Shown: in pieces, positions 8,884-16,328 of the stretch
Position numbering within the stretch: position 1 is the first letter of the stretch
How the letters are laid out: each line of letters begins with the position of its first letter
NCBI RefSeq assembly: GCF_022134585.1
Contig: NZ_JAKNCT010000010.1
Location: forward strand, 1-64,000
DNA: 64,000 nt
Source: Mesosutterella porci
Lineage (GTDB): Bacteria; Pseudomonadota; Gammaproteobacteria; Burkholderiales; Burkholderiaceae_F
Direction of reading: 5' to 3'
Position numbers and translations under genes: made by a program
The notes under the pieces: generated by a model
Databases searched by the model: none
The model's input: only the letters and a program-made list of their open reading frames with translations
Told to the model about the DNA's origin: nothing

Positions 8884-10179
8884 TCAGCGAAGCAGCCCGC
8901 TGAACCAGGCGAGGAAGACCCCGAGGAAACCGAAGAGGAAGATGAGCCCGGCCCATCCCCAGACCTTCAGCACCTGGCCGTAGCGCCACTCCTTCGGCAG
9001 GAAGTTGCCCGTCATCAGGTGGAAGTTCACCGCGGCGAGGATCGGGGTCGTGCAGAAGGCGCAGATCATGGCGAACTTGAGCAGTGCGATCATCTCGTTT
9101 TTAAAGAAGAAGATGAGGGCAAGGCCCGCGATGAACTCGAAGGCGATCCAAAAGTTCATGCCGGGGCGGTAGTCTCCGTCGGGCCTGCCCTTGAGGTACA
9201 GCTGTGCCACGGCGCACACGCGCGCGTAACCGTCCATCACAGTCACGGTTGAACCCCAGATGCAGGCAAACGCCATGAGGCTCATGAAGGGGATGGACCA
9301 GCGCCCGATCGAGGCGGCGTAGAGGTCGATCAGCTGGCTGGTGAAGCCGCCTCCCTGCATGATGGGCTTTTGGTAGGCGCCGAACATCACGAGAGCGCCC
9401 AGCACGCAGAACACCGCGGCGAGCAGCGCCGTCACGATGAATCCCGTGTTGAAGTCAAAGAATGCGCCGGCCTTCGAGACCGGCATCAAGGATTTCTGAC
9501 GGCGGATCCAGGACGACTGGATGAGCGTGATGTCAAGCGGGCAGGGCATCCAACCGGTGAGCATCACGAGAAAGCCCAGGCCTGCGAGATTCCAGGGTGA
9601 AACCGCGGGACGCGAGGAGGCGGCCGCGAGGTAGGAGACGCCGTCGGCGTTCATCGAGCAGAGCAGGACCGCCACGGCAAGCACCGTCACGAAGGAAAGC
9701 AGCGCCACAAGGAACTTCGAGACTTCGGAGAGGAGCTTGAAGCGCCCGATCATGATCACCGCGGCGCAGCTTACCATCACGAGGATGGAGCACACCGGCA
9801 TCGGGATCACCGGGAACATGTAGTGCAGGATCCCGGCCGAGAAGACGCAGCAGGCCGCCGTGCTCGTGAAGCCCCCGTAGGCCATCAGCGCCCACACGAG
9901 CCAGACCCAGCCGCGGCCGAGCTTCGCATAGCCCGCGAGTAGCTCGTCGCCTGTTGCCATGGTCCAGGTGGGGCCGGCGCGGAAAAACGGGTACTTCATG
10001 AAGTTGATGAGAAGGATGAAGCCCACGAGCGCGAAGCCGAAGAGGGCTCCGGCCTGCGTGGAGGAGACGAGGTGCGAGCCGCCGATGGCGGCCGAGGCCG
10101 CCATGATGCCGGGGCCGAGCGTCCTCACGAGTTCTCTGAAGGAGATGGGATTGATGTTTTCCAGGTGTTGTTGAGGCAT
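8884..10179 (-). CDS. Nramp-family divalent metal transporter with atypical metal-site motifs
   Basis: This 431-residue, roughly 11-segment membrane protein has the Nramp fold signature (LGPGIMAASAAIGGSH at the first helix). The canonical TM1 motif Asp-Pro-Gly-Asn is here Gly-Gly-Ser-His (residues 33-36). The TM6 motif Met-Pro-His is Met-Pro-Cys (211-213, in GWMPCPLDITLIQSSW). These are the residues that coordinate Mn/Fe in classical MntH, so the substrate may not be Mn2+ or the mechanism may differ; Nramp-related magnesium and aluminium transporters also deviate at this site. The gene is monocistronic, read away from the esterase gene, and closed by a strong terminator. The start at 10179 lacks a clear ribosome site. 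Confidence 0.8.
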   Translation of the reverse strand: MPQQHLENINPISFRELVRTLGPGIMAASAAIGGSHLVSSTQAGALFGFALVGFILLINFMKYPFFRAGPTWTMATGDELLAGYAKLGRGWVWLVWALMAYGGFTSTAACCVFSAGILHYMFPVIPMPVCSILVMVSCAAVIMIGRFKLLSEVSKFLVALLSFVTVLAVAVLLCSMNADGVSYLAAASSRPAVSPWNLAGLGFLVMLTGWMPCPLDITLIQSSWIRRQKSLMPVSKAGAFFDFNTGFIVTALLAAVFCVLGALVMFGAYQKPIMQGGGFTSQLIDLYAASIGRWSIPFMSLMAFACIWGSTVTVMDGYARVCAVAQLYLKGRPDGDYRPGMNFWIAFEFIAGLALIFFFKNEMIALLKFAMICAFCTTPILAAVNFHLMTGNFLPKEWRYGQVLKVWGWAGLIFLFGFLGVFLAWFSGLLR

Positions 10180-10240
10180 TTTTTAGTCTTTTGTCTTTTT
10201 TATGAGGGGGATTGTCAAATTCTATGTATTTTTAGAAAAT

Positions 10241-10255
10241 GTTTCAAAATGAAAC
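10241..10255. promoter_or_regulatory. Palindrome in the divergent Nramp/esterase promoter region
   Basis: GTTTCA-AAA-TGAAAC is a perfect 6+6 inverted repeat in the only AT-rich part of the 148-base gap between the two divergent genes. It lies about 62 bases from the Nramp-like start, a plausible operator position. Confidence 0.4.
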
Positions 10256-10327
10256 AGCCTGTGCTTTAAAGGAGCGCCGGCGGGGGCCGGCCCCCCTGGC
10301 CTTCGCGGCTGGCAGGGAGGGGAAAAA

Positions 10328-11014
10328 ATGCAGGTGAGTCTTCGCTCGGGCGGCGTCTCGGTGAGGCTTTGGGCCGACGGGCCCCAGGAAGCGCCCGCGC
10401 TCGTCATCGTGAATGAATACGAGGACGACGATGGCGACCTTTTCGAGGCCTGCCGGAAGGCGGGCTGCCGGGGCTTTGTGCTTGCCGTCCTCACGGATCT
10501 TGATTGGAACAGGGACCTGTCGCCCTGGCCCGAGGAGCTTCCGGACTTTGGGGGCGGCTTTGGCGGAGGAGCCGGGAATTATCTTGTGCGGTTGCAGGAC
10601 GAGGTCCTGCCCTCTCTGGAGGCGGCGCTTTCCCGTCCCGTCTCGGGGCGGATCCTCGCCGGCTACTCGATGGCCGGTCTTTTTGCGCTTTGGGCGGCCA
10701 CGTGCGGCGCTCCTTTCAGCCGCTTCGTCTCGTGCTCAGGGTCGCTCTGGTACCCGGGCTTTGCGGAGCGCTTCGCCTCGGCTGCGCCCGATCCCGCGCC
10801 CGAGGCGGTCTACCTGTCGCTGGGGCTTCGCGAGCCCCGGGCGCGCAGTCCCCTCATGGCGCGCGTGGGCGCGGCGACGGAAGCGGTTTACGAGAGCCTG
10901 AGGCGCCGCGGGATCCGCTCGACTTTCGAGTGGAACCCGGGCGGGCACTTCACCGATCCCTGCGGGCGGCTCGCCCGGGGGATCGCCTGGGCGCTGGAGC
11001 CTCCCTCCCCTTAG
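10328..11014 (+). CDS. Alpha/beta-hydrolase, esterase-like
   Basis: This 228-residue cytoplasmic protein has an esterase-type nucleophile elbow, GYSMAG with Ser114, and a likely catalytic histidine in GGHFTDP near residue 211. The overall order resembles the IroE/Fes/esterase-D group that hydrolyses siderophores or simple esters. The start ATG follows GGGAGGGGAAAAA. It converges with the cyclase-family gene, whose stop overlaps its own by four bases. The actual substrate is unknown; a ferric-siderophore esterase role is possible but only inference. Confidence 0.65.
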   Translation: MQVSLRSGGVSVRLWADGPQEAPALVIVNEYEDDDGDLFEACRKAGCRGFVLAVLTDLDWNRDLSPWPEELPDFGGGFGGGAGNYLVRLQDEVLPSLEAALSRPVSGRILAGYSMAGLFALWAATCGAPFSRFVSCSGSLWYPGFAERFASAAPDPAPEAVYLSLGLREPRARSPLMARVGAATEAVYESLRRRGIRSTFEWNPGGHFTDPCGRLARGIAWALEPPSP

Positions 11015-11652
11015 GGCGTCCAGCCGATGACGCGGGCGGGGGCCCCGTCCGAGCCCTCGAATTTAAGCGGCAGCGCCGCGCAGGAAAGAAACCCCGCGGG
11101 TGCTGCGGAAAGGCCGCAGAGGTTTTCGATCACCAGCGTCCGGCCGCTCCCGAGCATGATCCGGTGGAGGGAAAGCGCAGCGTCCTCGGCCGGGTCGATC
11201 CCGGGCGTATCGAAGCCGAGCGCCTTCTTGCCTTTTTCCGCCGCCCACCGGGCGGCCCCGGCGGAGAGCACCGGGTAGGCTTCGAAGTAGCGCCTTTCGC
11301 CCCAGAATTTTTCCCAGCCCGTGCGGAAGAAGAGGAATTCAGCCTGAGGCGCGAGGGGATCCTCCTCCAGAAAGGAAGCGGGAATTTCGGAGCCGGGCGG
11401 AAACCCCGTGCAGTCGAGCACGGCGAGACTGCCTGTGAACTGCGAGGCAGGATAATCCTCGAGGGTCTTCCCGCTCGGAAAAATGTGCGCCGGGGCGTCG
11501 ATGTGGGTGCCGGTGTGCGAGGTGAGAAGGAGCTGTGTCTCGCGGTACCCCTCCCCGCCGATTCCCGCGATTTCTTTAAGTCGTAGCCGCGGCGTCCCAG
11601 GGAAAAGAGGCATGCCCGGGCTGATCGTCCGTGTGAAGTCAAGGACCGTCAT
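11011..11652 (-). CDS. Cyclase-family metal-dependent hydrolase (KynB-like)
   Basis: This protein of about 213 residues has the cyclase/kynurenine-formamidase motif HTGTHIDAPAHIF near its N-terminus, which supplies metal ligands in KynB-type hydrolases. A preceding DFTRTISPGMPLFPGTP stretch is also typical. It may hydrolyse an N-formyl or cyclic amide substrate; kynurenine metabolism genes are not adjacent. The start is placed at 11652, about 14 bases after AGGAGG. An alternative ATG at 11697 would add 15 residues but has no ribosome site. It overlaps the esterase gene tail-to-tail by four bases. Confidence 0.7.
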   Translation of the reverse strand: MTVLDFTRTISPGMPLFPGTPRLRLKEIAGIGGEGYRETQLLLTSHTGTHIDAPAHIFPSGKTLEDYPASQFTGSLAVLDCTGFPPGSEIPASFLEEDPLAPQAEFLFFRTGWEKFWGERRYFEAYPVLSAGAARWAAEKGKKALGFDTPGIDPAEDAALSLHRIMLGSGRTLVIENLCGLSAAPAGFLSCAALPLKFEGSDGAPARVIGWTP

Positions 11653-11811
11653 GGCGTTGTCAGCGGCCTCCTGCAGAAGAAAACGGAAAAAGGCCATTTA
11701 TCCACAGTGTAATATAGTAATACAGGCGGGAAAACCCGCTCCCCGCATTCGGTTCCGCGGCCGGATGCAAGGGGAAGGAGGGCGGAAAAAAGGACGATCG
11801 AGGGAGGTGCC

Positions 11812-14313
11812 ATGGAGCGGTCTGGCGCGAGGGGAGAGCCTGCGGCGATAGAAGTGAGGGGGGCGAAAGTCCACAACCTGAAGGACGTTGATGTCGACGT
11901 GCCGCTGCACGGCATCACGGCGATCGCCGGGGTCTCGGGCTCGGGGAAATCATCGCTTGCGCTCGGGGTGCTCTACGCCGAGGGCTCGAGGCGCTACCTC
12001 GAGGCGCTTTCCACCTACACCCGAAGGCGCCTGTCGCAGGCGCAGGCCGCCGAGGTCGACGAGGTGCGCTACGTGCCCGCGGCGCTCGCTCTGCGGCAGC
12101 GGCCCGGGATCGCCGGCGTGAGAAGCACCTTCGGCACCGCCACCGAGCTGCTCAACATCCTGCGGCTCATGTTCTCGAGGCTCGCGAGCCACCGCTGCCC
12201 GAACGGGCACTACGTGCCGCCCTCGATCAGCATCGCGCTCGGCAGGGAGCTCGTCTGCCCGGTCTGCGGCGCGCATTTCCACGGTCCCTCGGCCGAGGAG
12301 CTCGCCTTCAACAGCGCCGGGGCCTGCAGGACGTGCGCAGGAACCGGCATCGTGCGCACGGTCGACGAGTCGACGCTTGTGCCCGACGAGAGCCTGTCAA
12401 TCGACCAGGGCGCGGTGCTGCCCTGGCAGACCCTGATGTGGTCCCTCATGAAGGACATTGCCCGTGCAATGGGGGTGCGGACCGACGTGCCGTTTCGCGA
12501 GCTCACCGCGCGCGAGCGCGACATCGTCTTCAACGGTCCGGCGGTGAAGAAGAACATCGTCTACCAGAACAAGACCACGGGGGCCGCGGGCGACATGAAC
12601 TTCACCTACTTCAATGCGAAGTACACGGTGGAAAACGCCCTGTCGCGCGTGAAGGACGAAAAGGGGATGAAGCGGGTCGAGCGGTTCCTGAAGGAATCGG
12701 TCTGCCCGGACTGCGGCGGCACGAGGTTGTCGGAAGCCGCCCGGGCGCCCCGCATCCAGGGGATTTCGCTCGATAAAGCCTGCGCGATGCCGCTCGAGGA
12801 ACTCGCGGGCTGGGTCGAAAGCGTCCCCGAAGACCTGCCGCCCGAAATGCGTCCGATGGCGGAAAGGATCTGCGCCTCGTTCCGGGACGCCGCGGGGCGA
12901 CTCCTCAATCTCGGGCTCGGGTACCTCGCGCTCGAGCGCGAGGCTTCGACCCTCTCCAACGGCGAGCGGCAGCGCATGGCGCTCGCCCGTGCGGTGAGAA
13001 ACAGAACGACGGGGGTCCTCTATGTGCTGGACGAGCCTTCGATCGGCCTTCATCCCGCCAATCTCGAGGGGCTTGCGGGCGTGATGGATGACCTCGTCGC
13101 CGACGGCAACTCCGTCGTCCTTGTGGACCATGACCTGCAGGTGCTGAAGAGGGCGGACTGGCTGATCGAGATGGGGCCCGGCGCGGGGAAAAACGGGGGC
13201 GAGGTGATAGCCAGCGGAAAGCCCGCAGAGCTCGCGGCGAACCCTCGCTCCGTGATCGGCCCCTTTCTCTCGAGCCGCGAGTCGGTGCGGGTGCACCACC
13301 CGGTCCCCAGGGATGAGATCTTTTCGCTTGGACGCATCCGGCTCGAGACCGGGCCGATCCACACGGTGCGGCCCCTCAAAGTCGACTTTCCGAAGGGGAG
13401 GCTCACGGCGGTGACGGGCGTCTCAGGCTCGGGCAAGACCACAATGGTGCTGGAGAGCCTCGTGCCGGGTCTGCTGGCCGCGGCCGCGGACCGGCCTCTT
13501 CCCGGTCACGTGCGCTCGGTTGACCTCTGCGGGATCCGGCAGGTGAAGCTGATCGATGCGAGCCCGATCGGAGTGAACGTGCGCTCGACGGTGGCCACCT
13601 ACGCCGGGGTTCACGACGAGCTGAGGCGCCTTTTCGCGGGCACGCCCGAGGCGAAGAAGCGGGGGCTTCGGGCCGGGGCCTTCTCTTACAACACCGGAAG
13701 CCTGCGCTGCCGGAGCTGCGACGGCACGGGCATGGTGAGCCTGGACGTGCAGTTCCTGCCCGATGTGGAAATCGCCTGTCCCGAGTGCCGGGGCACCCGC
13801 TACGCGCCAGAAGCCGGAGAGATTTTCTGGGCGAATCAAAGCGGGCAGTCTTTTTCGATGCCGCAGCTCATGGCGATGAGCGTGGACGAGGCGAGCGAGG
13901 CTCTTGCGGAGGTGCCGCTTGTCGTGCGGCGCCTGCAGACCCTGCACGACCTGGGACTCGGGTATCTCAGGCTGGGAGAGCAGACCCCGGGACTCTCGGG
14001 CGGCGAAGCTCAGCGGCTCAAGCTCGCGGGCGAGACGGGACGCGCCCAGGACGGCTCGCTGTTTGTCTTCGACGAGCCTACGATCGGGCTGCACCCGAAG
14101 GACGTTCGGGTGCTGCTCGAGGTCTTCGAGCGGCTGATCTCCAGGGGCGCGACCCTTGTCGTGATCGAGCACGACCTCGACCTCATCGCGAACGCCGACT
14201 ACATTATCGACATGGGGCCGGGCGGCGGGGACAAGGGCGGGCGGATCGTCGCAGCGGGCACGGCCGAAGACCTGCGGCGCTGCCCGGAAAGCGCCACCGG
14301 ACGGTATCTTTGA
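11812..14313 (+). CDS. UvrA-like tandem ABC ATPase (UvrA2 type)
   Basis: This 833-residue protein has two ABC ATPase cassettes: Walker A GVSGSGKSS near residue 40 and GVSGSGKTT near 536, with signatures LSNGERQRMALARA and LSGGEAQRLKLAG. Zinc-binding cysteine pairs of UvrA type are present (CPVCG with CRTCAGTG; CPDCGG; CRSCDGTG with CPECRGTR). It is about 100 residues shorter than canonical UvrA (about 940), the pattern of UvrA2 paralogues that lack a full UvrB-binding region and are linked to resistance to DNA-binding drugs. The start ATG at 11812 follows GGGAGGTG. It stands alone with no UvrB or UvrC nearby. A dCMP deaminase gene follows 64 bases later. Confidence 0.8.
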   Translation: MERSGARGEPAAIEVRGAKVHNLKDVDVDVPLHGITAIAGVSGSGKSSLALGVLYAEGSRRYLEALSTYTRRRLSQAQAAEVDEVRYVPAALALRQRPGIAGVRSTFGTATELLNILRLMFSRLASHRCPNGHYVPPSISIALGRELVCPVCGAHFHGPSAEELAFNSAGACRTCAGTGIVRTVDESTLVPDESLSIDQGAVLPWQTLMWSLMKDIARAMGVRTDVPFRELTARERDIVFNGPAVKKNIVYQNKTTGAAGDMNFTYFNAKYTVENALSRVKDEKGMKRVERFLKESVCPDCGGTRLSEAARAPRIQGISLDKACAMPLEELAGWVESVPEDLPPEMRPMAERICASFRDAAGRLLNLGLGYLALEREASTLSNGERQRMALARAVRNRTTGVLYVLDEPSIGLHPANLEGLAGVMDDLVADGNSVVLVDHDLQVLKRADWLIEMGPGAGKNGGEVIASGKPAELAANPRSVIGPFLSSRESVRVHHPVPRDEIFSLGRIRLETGPIHTVRPLKVDFPKGRLTAVTGVSGSGKTTMVLESLVPGLLAAAADRPLPGHVRSVDLCGIRQVKLIDASPIGVNVRSTVATYAGVHDELRRLFAGTPEAKKRGLRAGAFSYNTGSLRCRSCDGTGMVSLDVQFLPDVEIACPECRGTRYAPEAGEIFWANQSGQSFSMPQLMAMSVDEASEALAEVPLVVRRLQTLHDLGLGYLRLGEQTPGLSGGEAQRLKLAGETGRAQDGSLFVFDEPTIGLHPKDVRVLLEVFERLISRGATLVVIEHDLDLIANADYIIDMGPGGGDKGGRIVAAGTAEDLRRCPESATGRYL

Positions 14314-14377
14314 GCGGGCGCGGGACCCGCCCGGCCCTTGAGATATGATGGGCAGTGCGCAAGAAGGGGGAAGCGTC

Positions 14378-14794
14378 ATGGATATCAAAAAAGACAACCA
14401 GATGTACATGCAGATCGCCCACATTGCAGCCGAGCGCAGCTATGCGCGCCGGCTCAAGGTGGGCTGCGTGATTGTGAAGAACCACTCCATCATCTCCTTT
14501 GGCTGGAACGGGATGCCCACCGGCTACGACAACTGCTGCGAGGACGAGATCGACGGCAAGCTCGTCACCAAGCCCGAGGTCCAGCACGCCGAGCTCAACG
14601 CGATTGCGAAGCTCGCCTACAACGGCTACTCCTCCAACGGGGCGAGCATCTACATCACCCACAGCCCCTGCATCAACTGCGCGCTGCTCATCCAGAAGTG
14701 CGGCATCTGCGCGGTCTACTACCACCAGATCTACCGAGACGACCGCGGCATTCAGTTCCTCAGGAAGGCGGGAATCCGGGTGGAGCAGCTCTAG
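14378..14794 (+). CDS. dCMP deaminase-like cytidine/deoxycytidylate deaminase
   Basis: This 138-residue zinc-dependent deaminase has the active-site His70-Ala-Glu72 motif (VQHAELNAIA) and the second zinc motif SPCINC (Cys98, Cys101). N-terminal features (YMQIAHIAAERSYARRLKVGCVIV and a CC pair in YDNCCEDE) match ComEB/dCMP deaminases, which convert dCMP to dUMP. The ATG at 14378 follows AAGAAGGGGGAAG. It may be co-transcribed with the UvrA-like gene 64 bases upstream. A GC-rich hairpin (GCCCC...GGGGC) lies just past the stop but lacks a T-run on this strand. Confidence 0.8.
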   Translation: MDIKKDNQMYMQIAHIAAERSYARRLKVGCVIVKNHSIISFGWNGMPTGYDNCCEDEIDGKLVTKPEVQHAELNAIAKLAYNGYSSNGASIYITHSPCINCALLIQKCGICAVYYHQIYRDDRGIQFLRKAGIRVEQL

Positions 14795-14839
14795 AAAAAG
14801 AAAAAAGCCCCTTGCCCGGGGCTTCAGGCAGGGTTCATA

Positions 14840-14868
14840 TTAAATATGTATTATTTGTGCATATTTAA
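14840..14868. promoter_or_regulatory. 9+9 inverted repeat upstream of the ferric-reductase-like gene
   Basis: TTAAATATG and CATATTTAA form perfect 9-base arms separated by 11 bases (arm centres about 20 bases apart), ending 15 bases before the next start codon. The AT-rich context in a GC-rich genome suggests a promoter with a repressor or activator site. The binding protein is unknown. Confidence 0.45.
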
Positions 14869-14883
14869 CGAGCTTCCTTTGCC

Positions 14884-16194
14884 ATGCTTCGCATCAACCT
14901 TGTTCTTTTCGGGCTCACGGCCCTTTTCTGGCTCGCCGGGGTCTTTTTCTTTCCCTTTGAGCTGAACAGCCGCGGCATCCAGCACCAGATTTTCCTTCTC
15001 ACGGGGCTCGCGGCCTGGTTTCTCTGGGCGGAGGCTCTCGTGATCGCGGCGCGTCCGCGCTGGATCGAGCGGGTGGGGGGCGAGCCTCTCGACCGCCTGA
15101 TGGGTGCGCACCGAAAGCTTGGCTGGGGGATGGCCGCGGCCTCGCTCCTGCACGTGGCGGCGCCGGTTTTTGTGGCGTTCCTGCCCGTCGAGCAGGTCTC
15201 GGGCATGGCCGAGCGGCCCGTGATGGGGAGCCTCGCCGAGGCGGTCTGGATCTGGCTGCATCCGCTCGGGGCCCTCACGGGCATCCTGCTCACGCTCTAC
15301 CTGATCCGCGTGATCTGGCGCGACGCGCGCCGCGCAAGCGGGAAGCTCGACTGGACGCGCTGGGAGAAGAGCCACCGGGCCTGGGCCTGGGTCTATCTCT
15401 TTTTCATCCTGCACGCCCTGAGGCTCATGAAGGAGACGGAGCTCGCGATGCCGCTCGGGTGGCTCAACGTCGCAGTGACCCTGCTCGGGGCCTGGGCCGC
15501 GGTCTCGATCATCCGGCGCCGGCCGGGGAGCGCTCTGCGCGCGATGGGCGAAGTGGTCTCGGTGCAGCGCTCCGAGGGCGAGTTCGTGCTCGTCGCGAAG
15601 AGCGCCCTCGCGCGCAGCGTTCGCCCGGGCGAGTTCGCGTATCTGTCGCTGCCCCGTGACCGCGAGGATCCGCATCCCTTCACGGTGGTGGCCGCGGATC
15701 CGGGGAAGGGCACGGTCTCCTTCTGGATCAAGGAGGCGGGGGACTGGACCCGGGCGCTTGCCGCCCGCAAGCCCGGTTCGGAGCTGGAAATCGAAGGACC
15801 CTGGGGTTCCTTCCTCCCCGTCTGGGAGGCGGGCGGCCCGCAGAGCTGGATCGCTGGCGGGCTGGGGCTCGCGCCCTTTATTGCGTGGCTGGAGGCCGCG
15901 GCGGCGCGCCGCAGGAGCACCGGGGAGGCGCCGCGGGCGACCCTCTGGTGGTTTGTGCGGCATGCCGGGCGCGAGCCGTTCCTGCCGGAGGCGAAACGGC
16001 TCGCCGAGGCCGCGGGGATCGAGCTCCGGGTGTTCGAGACAGGCGACGACCACCGGCGGGCCGATCCTGCGCTGGTGATCCCGCCGGGGACGGGGCGCGT
16101 TGAAGTCTGCGGCAGCCGCGCCTTCGCGCTCGCCTTCAGGCGGCGCTGGAAGGAGCTCGGGGGGCAGGGCGCCTTTCGCTCCGAAGCCTGCTGA
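14884..16194 (+). CDS. Ferric-reductase-like transmembrane flavoprotein
   Basis: This 436-residue protein has about six N-terminal membrane segments with histidines suitable for heme b (GAHRKLGWG, ASLLHVAAP, WLHPLGALTG, SHRAW, ILHALRLM). A cytoplasmic ferredoxin-NADP reductase-like half follows (FAD motif DPHPFTVV near 260, nucleotide motif GGLGLAPF near 325). This architecture moves electrons from NAD(P)H through FAD and heme across the membrane, as in ferric reductases and related bacterial oxidoreductases. It is likely regulated through the inverted repeat just upstream. The acceptor (ferric iron, quinone or a periplasmic partner) is not known. Confidence 0.75.
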   Translation: MLRINLVLFGLTALFWLAGVFFFPFELNSRGIQHQIFLLTGLAAWFLWAEALVIAARPRWIERVGGEPLDRLMGAHRKLGWGMAAASLLHVAAPVFVAFLPVEQVSGMAERPVMGSLAEAVWIWLHPLGALTGILLTLYLIRVIWRDARRASGKLDWTRWEKSHRAWAWVYLFFILHALRLMKETELAMPLGWLNVAVTLLGAWAAVSIIRRRPGSALRAMGEVVSVQRSEGEFVLVAKSALARSVRPGEFAYLSLPRDREDPHPFTVVAADPGKGTVSFWIKEAGDWTRALAARKPGSELEIEGPWGSFLPVWEAGGPQSWIAGGLGLAPFIAWLEAAAARRRSTGEAPRATLWWFVRHAGREPFLPEAKRLAEAAGIELRVFETGDDHRRADPALVIPPGTGRVEVCGSRAFALAFRRRWKELGGQGAFRSEAC

Positions 16195-16328
16195 AAGCGG
16201 CCCCCGGAGGCGCTACCATGGGCCTGCGGCAAGGCGCGTGCCCATGAGCCCTGAGGGACAAGGGGGGGGACAGGAGCGCGCCGCCTGACGCACAGACGAA
16301 CAAGGCGGGGATAAGGGGGAAAAGCGCC

